A stretch of 18,077 nt of DNA from an uncultured Actinotalea sp. GTDB lineage: Bacteria > Actinomycetota > Actinomycetes > Actinomycetales > Cellulomonadaceae. Numbering within the stretch: the stretch's first letter is position 1; every line of letters starts with the position of its first letter. The notes under the pieces were generated by a model. It searched no databases. It was not told the DNA's origin and saw only the letters and a program-made list of their open reading frames with translations. A program made the translations under genes and the position numbers. The stretch is taken from the NCBI RefSeq assembly GCF_946885855.1, contig NZ_CAMPHH010000033.1, forward strand, positions 1-18,077, in the 5' to 3' direction. This document shows, piece after piece, positions 7,901 through 17,264 of the stretch.

Positions 7901-8047
7901 GCCGTGGAAGTCGTTGATGCCGAGGATGTCGATCTCGACGAGGTGGTCGTTCGCGGCGGCGGGCGCGGCCACCATGACGGACGCGGCGAGGGTTCCCGCC
8001 GTCGCAAGGGGTACGAGGCGCCCTGTGAGGCGCCGAGAGGGTTGCAT
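4952..8047 (-). CDS. Secreted bifunctional metallophosphatase / 5'-nucleotidase with C-terminal repeats (1031 aa)
   Basis: This is an exported nucleotidase expected to strip phosphate from extracellular nucleotides or UDP-sugars. Residues 1-32 are a signal peptide (basic head, hydrophobic core, APAAA cleavage region). The calcineurin-like domain, about 36-310, holds the metal motifs NDFHGR (45-50), GDN (83-85), GNHEFD (116-121, catalytic His118/Asp121 pair) and GHTH (260-263). The 5'-nucleotidase C-terminal domain, about 340-560, has NPGGLR (400-405) and NSFLASGGDNF (507-517). An Ig-like beta-rich stretch follows (575-660), then three tandem ~124-residue repeats. No LPXTG sorting signal or C-terminal helix is present, so attachment, if any, would depend on the repeats. 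Start: ATG with GGAGG 8 bases upstream (8056-8060). It stands alone between a 5' hairpin and a strong terminator, so it is probably monocistronic. UshA/YfkN-like substrate range cannot be told from sequence. Confidence 0.95.
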   Translation of the reverse strand: MQPSRRLTGRLVPLATAGTLAASVMVAAPAAANDHLVEIDILGINDFHGRIEAGGQSAGAASLAGAVAAFRADNANTLFVSAGDNIGASTFTSFVADDVPTIDVLNEMGLDVAALGNHEFDRGRTDVDDRLVGPAALTEFPYLAANIYEAGTTTPAYDPYEIFDVDGVDVAFVGAMTEALPSLVSPSGIATLDIGPIAPAVNAVAEQLTDGDTANDEADVVVLLVHEGPPSADQAAVTGANVFGDMLGDLSADVSAVFSGHTHFPFAYQIPVEGWAEGLNRPVVMAGQYGERLAHVTLTVNRDTGDLVGTESEVVDLVTGDPATPVYPTVQAVTDIVSAAVAEAAVLGGVSLGNISADLKRAQQPTGSENRGGESTLGNLVADVQLWATQGVGTEIAFMNPGGLRADLLYASSGEGDPAGNVTYREAATVQSFANTLVALTLTGAQVVDVLEEQWQPTGAARPFLKLGVAGLTYTYDPTAPAGERITEVWVGDTALDLEAEYRVVANSFLASGGDNFTTLGEGTDTADTGRVDLQAFVDYMAEFGTGGDVVSPDLVQRAVGVDGPASAYPGGLATVNLSSLLFSAGEDQGDEPEVEVSVGGAVVDTAVIDPTPVTASDEVGRATVTVPVPADAVGEVVVEVSVPATGTATSFAIPVATETGLVSSTPVRAATPAVVQPGEAQCLQVAGEYGVPAGATGVVVNVTTVNPAGDGHVVLYPAGSPVPNGSTVNFETGRDVANAAFVALSDDGRLCFLTRGAEAQVLIDVAGFMAPGSGFETQAAQRIVDTRTPPIGDIRGPVRPRTEYTVDVLGVGGVPADATAVLVNVTIDGATGPGNLRVYPAGGEVPDASTVNYAPGMDKANAAIVAVGEDGAIAFWSDTDLPTSFNPVQVIIDVVGWTTDTAGYTEVAPFRVADTREDDAPLAAGETLSLDFTDLAAELAPGATAVVLNVTAIKPDTLGNLRVYPDVDGEGTTEPPFASSLNYIVGRDIANLVVVQLPANGQVAFYTDMAPWGTVDVAVDVLGFIGGDVG
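4973..6064 (-). repeat. Three tandem ~124-aa protein repeats in the nucleotidase C terminus
   Basis: Within the nucleotidase, residues about 662-770, 783-898 and 911-1025 repeat a common pattern. Each has an NVT motif (N702, N825, N950), an L/V-x-Y-P motif (Tyr717, Tyr840, Tyr965), an S-x-x-N-[FY]-x-x-G motif and a closing VxxDVxGF/W. Copies 2 and 3 start with R-x-x-DTR; copy 1 lacks that and instead has two cysteines (C683, C752). The spacing is 123 then 125 residues. Similar units are common in secreted actinobacterial proteins; a wall- or surface-binding role is inferred. Confidence 0.8.
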
Positions 8048-8068
8048 GCCGTGGACCTCCGATGGTCG

Positions 8069-8095
8069 GTCACGTGACGCGACAGCAGCGTCACG
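8069..8095 (-). promoter_or_regulatory. Overlapping palindrome and hairpin in the nucleotidase 5' leader
   Basis: GTCACGTGAC (8069-8078) is a perfect palindrome. It overlaps a second symmetry in which CGTGACGC (8073-8080) pairs with GCGTCACG (8088-8095) across a 7-base loop. The two cannot form at once in RNA. If the -10 at 8106-8111 is right, the hairpin lies within the first ~25 bases of the mRNA, just above the Shine-Dalgarno sequence. It could be a repressor operator or a leader structure affecting translation or stability. Confidence 0.5.
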
Positions 8096-8105
8096 AGTGG
8101 GCCCG

Positions 8106-8111
8106 ACGCTA
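8106..8111 (-). promoter_or_regulatory. Candidate -10 (TAGCGT) for the nucleotidase gene
   Basis: On the minus strand TAGCGT fits TANNNT and would give a leader of about 50 bases ending at the ATG at 8047. A -35 is not obvious. The rest of the 8048-8235 gap has no ORF; near 8191-8212 two alternative small inverted repeats (CGATG/CATCG and GATGTC/GACATC) lie just past the stop of the upstream gene and may act as its terminator. Confidence 0.35.
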
Positions 8112-8235
8112 GGGGGAACGGGGGCGATCGCACCAGGGTTCGCGCACGTCACCACTCGTCCGCTCGCCAACTGTTCACTGGGTGGACATGCGATGTCGCC
8201 CATCGAGACATCCCTTGATCGGGTCCCGGACGTCC

Positions 8236-8616
8236 TCAGCCGCGGTCGCGCGCCGCCTGCAGCGGGAGCCACGGCGAGAGGTCGGCGCGCTCTCCCGACG
8301 CACTCACCCGGCCCGTCCCGAGGGCGTCCGCCCAGGGCAGGCGCCCGGTCACCAGGGCGAGCCACGTGGCCGGGTCGGTCTCCACGACGTTCGGCGGGGT
8401 GCCGCGGGTGTGCCGGGGGCCCGCGACGGCCTGCACGGCGCCGTCGGGCGGGACGCGCACCTCGACCGCGTTGCCGGGGGCGACGGCCGCGAGCTCCTCC
8501 AGCGCGAAGCGCACGGCCGTGCGCACGGTGGCCCGTGCGGCGCCGTCGGGGTCCGCGAGCCAGGCCGCGAGGGCGGCCCGGCCCTCGACCGGGTCCGTCC
8601 GACGACGCGCCGGCAC
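8236..8616 (-). CDS. Sterol carrier (SCP_3-like) family protein (126 aa)
   Basis: A small soluble protein that I match to the bacterial SCP ortholog family (SCP_3, PF17844), which resembles the lipid-binding SCP2 fold; the bacterial ligand is unknown. A helical N-terminal part ([14 protein letters not shown], residues 8-21) is followed by a beta-rich core including [13 protein letters not shown] (52-64) and the family-typical [18 protein letters not shown] (74-91). The GTG start at 8616 follows the gdhA stop by 8 bases, with GAGG overlapping the gdhA stop region as a weak ribosome site, so it is probably co-transcribed with gdhA. In mycobacteria a homologue (Rv0807, from memory) sits beside purF, so its presence here fits the conserved neighbourhood even though gdhA and the nucleotidase intervene. 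A purine link has not been shown. Confidence 0.82.
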   Translation of the reverse strand: MPARRRTDPVEGRAALAAWLADPDGAARATVRTAVRFALEELAAVAPGNAVEVRVPPDGAVQAVAGPRHTRGTPPNVVETDPATWLALVTGRLPWADALGTGRVSASGERADLSPWLPLQAARDRG

Positions 8617-8624
8617 CGGCGGCC

Positions 8625-12546
<3,922 letters not shown>

Positions 12547-12556
12547 CGATCCCCTA

Positions 12557-12602
12557 CCAGGTGGGCCCCACGGAACGGCGCCAGGGTACTCGGCGCACCT
12601 GG
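12557..12602. promoter_or_regulatory. purL promoter region with CCAGGTG/CACCTGG inverted repeat
   Basis: On the minus strand TACCCT (12588-12583) fits a -10 and would give a leader of about 30 bases for purL. It is flanked by inverted copies CCAGGTG (12557-12563) and CACCTGG (12596-12602), 32 bases apart, giving an operator-like layout in the gap shared with the divergent lipoprotein gene. No known purine regulator motif is recognised. Confidence 0.35.
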
Positions 12603-12658
12603 ACGGCCCGGCCGCGTCTCACGCGCCCCCGGCGCGCGACGCGGGTGAGGATGGTGCG

Positions 12659-13510
12659 GTGGGTGCGCGGGTGAGCGGGTCGGGGCGGGGACGGCGGAGC
12701 GCCGTCGTGACGGTCCTCCTGCTGACCGGTTGCGGCGTCGCGGACGCGCCGGAACCCGCTGAGCCGACGCCGCCGCCCGGCGTGTCAGCTTCCGCGGGGC
12801 AGCCGACGGCGGCCCCCGGCGGGCCCACCGCGGGTGCCGCCGCGCCGCCGACCGCCGACGAGGTCCGCTCCGCCGGCCGCGCCGTCGACGTCGCGGGGCG
12901 GGTCGTCCACGTGCTCGGCGCCGTCGGCCTCGACGGGCCGGACGACGGCGCGCTGACCGTCGGTCTCCCGGGTCCGACGACTGCCGCCCCGTCGGCCTCC
13001 CCGCCCGCAGCGTCGGGCACACCACCGGCGCCCGTGCGGATCGCCGGGCCGCCGGGCTCGGCCGGCGAGGTGCTCATGGACGGCACGGCGGTGCTGCGGG
13101 AGGCGAGCGGCGCCGTCGTCGTCGCGGTCGTGGCGGACGGTGCGCGGCTCGGCGAGGGCGCGGACGGGCTCCTCGAGGTGACGCCGGCGGCGGACGGCGC
13201 CCGCGTCGTCGTCGGCGGCGCGGGCGTCGTCTCGGCGACCTGGGCGGACCGCGGCGACGAGGGCGGGCTGTCGCTGGTGGTCGTGCCGCGCGCGTGGGTC
13301 CGGACGGCGGGTGCGGCCGGGGTCGAGGCGGTGTGGTCGGCGCTCGGGTCGCTCCCCGACCTCGGCTCCGACGCGACCGCGCCCGGGATGCGCGACCAGC
13401 TCGAGTGCCACGCGCTCGGCGCCCCGGACAAGGAGTCGTGGAACCTCGAGCCGTGGCGGCCCGACGTCGGCCTGCTCGCGACCCTGACCGCCCGCTGCAA
13501 CCCGACCTGA
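12659..13510 (+). CDS. Lipoprotein with DUF2599 domain (283 aa)
   Basis: A predicted exported lipoprotein. The basic head (ARVSGSGRGRR) and short hydrophobic stretch (SAVVTVLLL) end in the lipobox LTGC, with Cys25 as the lipidation site. Residues 26-65 and 103-125 are Pro/Ala/Thr-rich linkers. The C-terminal part, about 203-283, matches DUF2599: GLSLVVVPRAWVRTAG, MRDQLECH, then WNLEPWRPDVG and final ARCNP; Cys250 and Cys280 could form a disulfide. The start is GTG at 12659 with GAGGA about 8 bases upstream; GTG at 12671 is an alternative. The open frame runs further upstream but would cross the purL start. The domain's function is unknown. The gene is divergent from purL and convergent with the next gene. 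Confidence 0.85.
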   Translation: MGARVSGSGRGRRSAVVTVLLLTGCGVADAPEPAEPTPPPGVSASAGQPTAAPGGPTAGAAAPPTADEVRSAGRAVDVAGRVVHVLGAVGLDGPDDGALTVGLPGPTTAAPSASPPAASGTPPAPVRIAGPPGSAGEVLMDGTAVLREASGAVVVAVVADGARLGEGADGLLEVTPAADGARVVVGGAGVVSATWADRGDEGGLSLVVVPRAWVRTAGAAGVEAVWSALGSLPDLGSDATAPGMRDQLECHALGAPDKESWNLEPWRPDVGLLATLTARCNPT

Positions 13511-13512
13511 GC

Positions 13513-13547
13513 CCGGTCCGCTCCGGTTGGCGGTCGCCGGTCCGCTC
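13513..13547. repeat. 11-bp direct repeat between convergent genes
   Basis: CCGGTCCGCTC occurs at 13513-13523 and 13537-13547, 24 bases apart. The pair fills the 35-base gap between the lipoprotein stop and the opposing membrane-gene stop. The layout resembles the 23-base-spaced repeat beside purM but the sequence differs. No clear terminator hairpin is present. Confidence 0.5.
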
Positions 13548-14310
13548 AGGGGGTGGGCTCGAGGAGGACCAGGGCAAGGAGGAGCGCCGTGTTCGCGACC
13601 ACACCGGCGAGGAACGGCCACATGCGCGACTCGCCCGCACGCGGGAGCTCCTCCTGGAAGACGGTCAGCAGGACGGACCCCGCCACCACCGCCGTCATGA
13701 GGCTCACGGTGAGCGAGCTCGTCGGTGCGGCGACGCCCGCGGCGACCCAGCCGAGCAGGAGCGACCCGGCGAGGACGAACCGCCCGGTGCGGCGGTACCG
13801 CTCCTCGTGGTGCTCGGCCATGCCCCGGTCGACGACGAGCACGTGGACCGCGACGGCCAGCGTGAACACCGCCGCGCTGCGCGGGTCCTCCGCGACGCGC
13901 TCGGGGAGCGTGTACGCGACCGCCACGTTGTAGAGGGCGAACGCACCCACGTGCACCGCGAACGCCGACGACGACGTCCCCGCGCCCCCGTGCCGCGGGG
14001 ACCCCCGCCCCGCGGCGAACCGCTCGGCGACGTAGAACGTCGTGAAGCCCGCGAGCGCGACGAGGAAGACGAGCACCTCCTGCATCGGTACGTGCGCGAC
14101 GAGGTCCTCCACGGACTCCCCGACGACCCGGGCGCCCGCCGCCACCTCCGGCAGCAGGTGGAGGAAGACGTACGCGACGGAGATGCCGCCGGCGACGGAC
14201 ACGACGGCGCGCTCGTGGCGGCCGGCGAGTCCGCGTAGCCGCCCCGCCAGGAGGTGCGCGGCGACGAGCACCGCGACGGGCAGGGCTGCGAGCAGGGCGT
14301 GACCGGGCAT
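13546..14310 (-). CDS. Polytopic membrane protein with ZIP-like HLLPE motif (254 aa)
   Basis: I count about seven to eight hydrophobic helices. Helix 2 carries AGGISVAYVFLHLLPE (residues 40-55), reminiscent of the intramembrane histidine/glutamate motif of ZIP metal transporters. Further candidate metal ligands are His120, His156, Asp161 and the HHEE cluster (167-170), and FQEELPR (219-224) near the C terminus. The canonical ZIP motifs in their usual order are not seen, so this may be a distant relative or a separate family. The ATG at 14310 has only a weak GGTAGCGGG before it. It is divergent from the DNA ligase and convergent with the lipoprotein, so it is transcribed alone. Metal transport is a hypothesis only. 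Confidence 0.75.
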   Translation of the reverse strand: MPGHALLAALPVAVLVAAHLLAGRLRGLAGRHERAVVSVAGGISVAYVFLHLLPEVAAGARVVGESVEDLVAHVPMQEVLVFLVALAGFTTFYVAERFAAGRGSPRHGGAGTSSSAFAVHVGAFALYNVAVAYTLPERVAEDPRSAAVFTLAVAVHVLVVDRGMAEHHEERYRRTGRFVLAGSLLLGWVAAGVAAPTSSLTVSLMTAVVAGSVLLTVFQEELPRAGESRMWPFLAGVVANTALLLALVLLEPTP

Positions 14311-14392
14311 CCCGCTACCGTGCGCCCGACCTGGCCCGCCCGCCACCGCGGGGAGGGATGCGGCGCCGTCGTCGGCGGACCAGACTGGGCGG

Positions 14393-15457
14393 ATGGACCT
14401 GCCGGTGATGCCGCCCGTCGCGCCGATGCTCGCCAAGTCCGTCCCGCAGGTCCCCGCGGACCACTGGTACGAGCCGAAGTGGGACGGTTTCCGCGCGATC
14501 GTCTTCCGCGACGGCGACGAGGTCGAGATCGGCAGCCGCAACACCAAGCCGATCACGCGGTACTTCCCGGAGGTCGTCACGGCGGCGCTGCGCGAGCTGC
14601 CGGACCGCTGCGTCGTCGACGGCGAGATCGTCGTCGCGAACCCCGAGGCGACCGGCCTGGACTTCGAGGCGCTGCTGCAGCGGATCCATCCTGCGGCGTC
14701 GCGGGTCACGCTCCTGGCCTCGCAGACCCCGGCCGTCCTCATCGCCTTCGACCTGCTCGCCCTCGGGGACGAGGACCTCACGGGGCGCCCGTTCCGCGAG
14801 CGCCGCGCCCTGCTGGAGGAGTCGTTCACGGGCGACGGCCCGGGCGTGTACCGGACGCGGCTCACCAGGGACCGCGACGAGGCGCGGCGCTGGTTCGAGC
14901 AGTTCGAGGGCGCGGGCCTGGACGGGGTCGTCGCCAAGCACCCGGACCACCCCTACCAGCCGGACAAGCGCGTCATGGCGAAGATCAAGCACGAGCGCAC
15001 GGCCGACTGCGTCGTCGCCGGGTACCGGGTGCACAAGGCGGCCGACGACGCCGTCGGCTCGCTCCTGCTGGGCCTGCACGACGACGACGGCCGGCTCGCC
15101 TCGGTCGGCGTGACCAGCTCGTTCCCCATGGCCCGGCGGCGCGAGCTGTTCGCCGAGCTCCAGCCGCTCGTCACCGACGCCGCCGACCACCCGTGGACCG
15201 CGGCAGCGCAGGCGGACGGGACCCGCACCCCGACCGAGGCGGCAGGGAGCCGGTGGAACTCCGGCAAGGACCTCTCGTTCGTCCCCCTGCGGCCCGAGCG
15301 CGTCGTCGAGGTGCGGTACGACCACATGGAGGGCGCGCGGTTCCGGCACACCACGCAGTTCGTCCGATGGCGCCCGGACCGCGACCCGGCGTCCTGCACG
15401 TACGCGCAGCTGGAGCGCCCGGTGCGGTTCGAGCTCGGGGAGGTGCTGGGCGGATGA
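14393..15457 (+). CDS. ligC: ATP-dependent DNA ligase, LigC type (354 aa)
   Basis: This enzyme seals nicks in DNA using ATP, separate from the essential NAD-dependent LigA. The adenylation domain shows motif I EPKWDGFR with nucleophile Lys29, motif III VVDGEIV (74-80), IIIa IAFDLL (117-122), motif IV EGAGLDGVVAK (172-182) and motif V VMAKIKH (194-200); an OB-fold domain follows to the end. The short N terminus and 354-aa length fit the stand-alone LigC of actinobacteria, not the multidomain LigD, and no Ku gene is present here. The ATG at 14393 lacks a clear ribosome site, but CAGACT ends 6 bases before it, so a leaderless transcript is possible; ATG at 14408 is an alternative. It overlaps the next gene by ATGA. 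Confidence 0.95.
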   Translation: MDLPVMPPVAPMLAKSVPQVPADHWYEPKWDGFRAIVFRDGDEVEIGSRNTKPITRYFPEVVTAALRELPDRCVVDGEIVVANPEATGLDFEALLQRIHPAASRVTLLASQTPAVLIAFDLLALGDEDLTGRPFRERRALLEESFTGDGPGVYRTRLTRDRDEARRWFEQFEGAGLDGVVAKHPDHPYQPDKRVMAKIKHERTADCVVAGYRVHKAADDAVGSLLLGLHDDDGRLASVGVTSSFPMARRRELFAELQPLVTDAADHPWTAAAQADGTRTPTEAAGSRWNSGKDLSFVPLRPERVVEVRYDHMEGARFRHTTQFVRWRPDRDPASCTYAQLERPVRFELGEVLGG

Positions 15458-15999
15458 GCGACGGTGGGACCGCCGCCCGGCGCCCCTGGGGGGCCGCCGC
15501 GTACGGCGACCCGTGCCGCGAGTGCGGCTACCGCTGGGACCTCGCGCCGCAGGACGCGGTCGCCGTCGTCCGGGACGTCCCGGGCCGGTTCACCGCGGCC
15601 ACGGAGGGCGCCGAGGGGACCGAGCGGCACCCCGACCTCGGCTGGCCCGTCGCGGGGTACGTCCAGCACGTCGCGGACAACCTGCTCGGCTGGGGTGCGG
15701 GGCTCGCCGCCGCCCTCGCCGGCTGGGACCGGGAGTACGTCAGCCCGGCGCCCGACGACGTGGCGACGGTCAAGCGGTACGACGCCGTGCCGCTCCCCGC
15801 GGCGCTGTGGGCGCTCGGGCAGGCCGCGCGGGCCTGGGCCGAGATCGCGCCGGCCGCCGCGGCCGCCGACGTCGTCCTGCACCACTCCCGGCGCGGGCCG
15901 CTCACCGCGACGGCGGTGCTCGGGGCCGTCGCCCACGACGCCCACCACCACCTGTGGGACGTCGAGCGTTCCCTCGCGGCCGCCCCCGAGCGCTCCTAG
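15454..15999 (+). CDS. DinB-like family protein with N-terminal CxxC (181 aa)
   Basis: A four-helix-bundle metalloprotein of the DinB/maleylpyruvate isomerase-like superfamily is likely. The putative metal histidines are His72 in VQHVADNLLGW and the cluster HDAHHHLWDVERSL (161-174), a placement typical of the fold. Before the bundle sits GDPCRECGYRW (18-28), a CxxC that could bind zinc or react as a thiol. Actinobacterial members are often linked to mycothiol chemistry, but the reaction here is unknown. The ATG overlaps the ligase stop (ATGA) and GGGGAGG at 15437-15443 is a reasonable ribosome site, so it is co-expressed with the ligase. PPK2 begins 10 bases after its stop. Confidence 0.8.
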   Translation: MSDGGTAARRPWGAAAYGDPCRECGYRWDLAPQDAVAVVRDVPGRFTAATEGAEGTERHPDLGWPVAGYVQHVADNLLGWGAGLAAALAGWDREYVSPAPDDVATVKRYDAVPLPAALWALGQAARAWAEIAPAAAAADVVLHHSRRGPLTATAVLGAVAHDAHHHLWDVERSLAAAPERS

Positions 16000-16002
16000 G
16001 CT
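15997..16002 (+). promoter_or_regulatory. Candidate leaderless -10 (TAGGCT) for ppk2
   Basis: TAGGCT begins with the stop codon of the DinB-like gene and is followed by seven bases and the ppk2 ATG at 16010. That spacing and the lack of a Shine-Dalgarno sequence fit a leaderless promoter inside the cluster, so ppk2 may be expressed independently. A -35 is not evident. Confidence 0.45.
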
Positions 16003-16009
16003 CCCCGTC

Positions 16010-16828
16010 ATGGCGAAGCAGCGGTCGCGGGTCCCGAAGAAGGTCTACGAGGCCGAGCTGTACCGGCTCCAGGCGGAGCTCGTCCGGCTCCAGGAGTGGG
16101 TGCGCGCGACCGGGCAGCGCGTCGTCGTCGTCTTCGAGGGCCGCGACGCCGCGGGCAAGGGGAGCACGATCAAGCGGGTCACGGAGTTCCTCAACCCCCG
16201 CGTCGCGCGGATCGCCGCGCTGCCGGCGCCCAGCGACCGCGAGCGCACCCAGTGGTACTTCCAGCGCTACGTCGCCCAGCTGCCCGCCGCCGGCGAGGTC
16301 GTCCTGTTCGACCGGTCCTGGTACAACCGCGCCGGCGTCGAGCACGTCATGGGCTTCTGCACGCCCGACGAGTACCACCGCTTCCTGCACCAGTGCCCGA
16401 TCTTCGAGCGGATGCTGGTCGAGGACGGGATCCTCCTGCGCAAGTACTGGTTCTCCGTCAGCGACGCGGTGCAGGAGGACCGCTTCCGGTCCCGGCTGGA
16501 GGACCCGATGCGCCGCTGGAAGCTGTCCACGATGGACCTGGAGTCCATCACGCGCTGGGAGGACTACTCCCGCGCCAAGGACCAGATGCTCGTCCACACG
16601 GACATCCCGGAGGCGCCGTGGTGGGTGGTCGAGAGCGACGACAAGCGACGGTCGCGGCTGAACATGATCCACCACCTCGTGTCCTCGATCCCCTACGAGG
16701 AGGTCCACCGGGAGGAGATCGTCATCCCCGCGCGGCCTGCGACGCAGGGGTACGTCCGCCCGCCCCGGGACACCCAGCGGTACGTGCCGGACCACGCGGC
16801 CGACCTCCTGGCCGGCGCCGCGGACTGA
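16010..16828 (+). CDS. ppk2: Polyphosphate kinase 2 family protein (272 aa)
   Basis: PPK2 enzymes move phosphate between polyphosphate and nucleotides, usually making NTPs from NDPs (or NDPs from NMPs). Walker A is GRDAAGKG (44-51), with the catalytic Lys50. Walker B is VVLFDRSWYNRAGVEHVMGF (97-116) with Asp101-Arg102. The lid region and family-typical RRWKLSTMDLESITRW (168-183) and PEAPWWVVESDDK (200-212) are intact. It is a single-domain protein of usual length, beginning with a basic coiled N-terminal helix. Whether it favours NDP or NMP cannot be decided from sequence alone. It follows the DinB-like gene by 10 bases and may share its transcript, use its own leaderless promoter, or both. 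Confidence 0.95.
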   Translation: MAKQRSRVPKKVYEAELYRLQAELVRLQEWVRATGQRVVVVFEGRDAAGKGSTIKRVTEFLNPRVARIAALPAPSDRERTQWYFQRYVAQLPAAGEVVLFDRSWYNRAGVEHVMGFCTPDEYHRFLHQCPIFERMLVEDGILLRKYWFSVSDAVQEDRFRSRLEDPMRRWKLSTMDLESITRWEDYSRAKDQMLVHTDIPEAPWWVVESDDKRRSRLNMIHHLVSSIPYEEVHREEIVIPARPATQGYVRPPRDTQRYVPDHAADLLAGAAD

Positions 16829-16928
16829 CCGCCTCGCGCTCCTCACGCCGATCATGGGCTCCGGCATCCGGGGGACGTGACCGGGGGGCCCTCGACGCGG
16901 GCACCTCCTGCGGGGCAGGCTGGCGCTC

Positions 16929-17264
16929 GTGCGCGAGAGCGAGACCAAGGACCTGCGGCACGCCGACCGCGTGCACGTCAGCGTGACGCTCGACGCCCAG
17001 AACGGCCGGCACCGCGGGGAGCTCACGGTCTACGGTGCCGGACGGCCGATCCTCTACGGGCCGGTCGGCCCCGCGGTGTGGGACCACGTCTTCGGGGACC
17101 CGAACGTGTGGCACGAACGCGAGGAGCTCCTGCGGCTCATCACGGACTTCGAGCTCGCCGTCCTGGGGCTGACGCTCACGGGCGACCGCGACGCGGAGCG
17201 CTTCACCCCGCCCGACGGCGGCGGCCCGCTGCTGTTCAGCGGTCCGGTGGAACGGCTGTGGTGA
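16929..17264 (+). CDS. Hypothetical protein (111 aa), upstream partner of the APH-like kinase
   Basis: I do not recognise this family. The protein is soluble, with no signal peptide or membrane segment. The first half looks beta-rich (ADRVHVSVTLD, RGELTVYGAGRPILYG), the middle holds aromatic and acidic residues (VWDHVFGDPNVWHEREE), and a hydrophobic segment FELAVLGLTLTG follows at about 74-85. The GTG at 16929 has no clear ribosome site, but CAGGCT ends 7 bases upstream, so it may be leaderless. Codon usage is like its neighbours with G/C third positions. It overlaps the kinase gene by GTGA, which supports it being a real, co-expressed gene. The 16829-16928 gap before it holds nothing else I can name. 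Confidence 0.65.
   Translation: MRESETKDLRHADRVHVSVTLDAQNGRHRGELTVYGAGRPILYGPVGPAVWDHVFGDPNVWHEREELLRLITDFELAVLGLTLTGDRDAERFTPPDGGGPLLFSGPVERLW

Noticed and set aside
4532..8077. 1181-codon plus-strand open frame opposite the 5'-nucleotidase gene
   Set aside because: It is antisense to a clearly real secreted enzyme and its product is Arg/Asp/Val/Gly/His-rich without domains. Such frames arise from GC-rich third positions.
8173..8190. GTTCACT upstream of the nucleotidase gene as a PhoP (PHO) box
   Set aside because: Only one recognisable unit is present; the second 11-base unit does not match. Phosphate control is plausible biologically but not supported by sequence.
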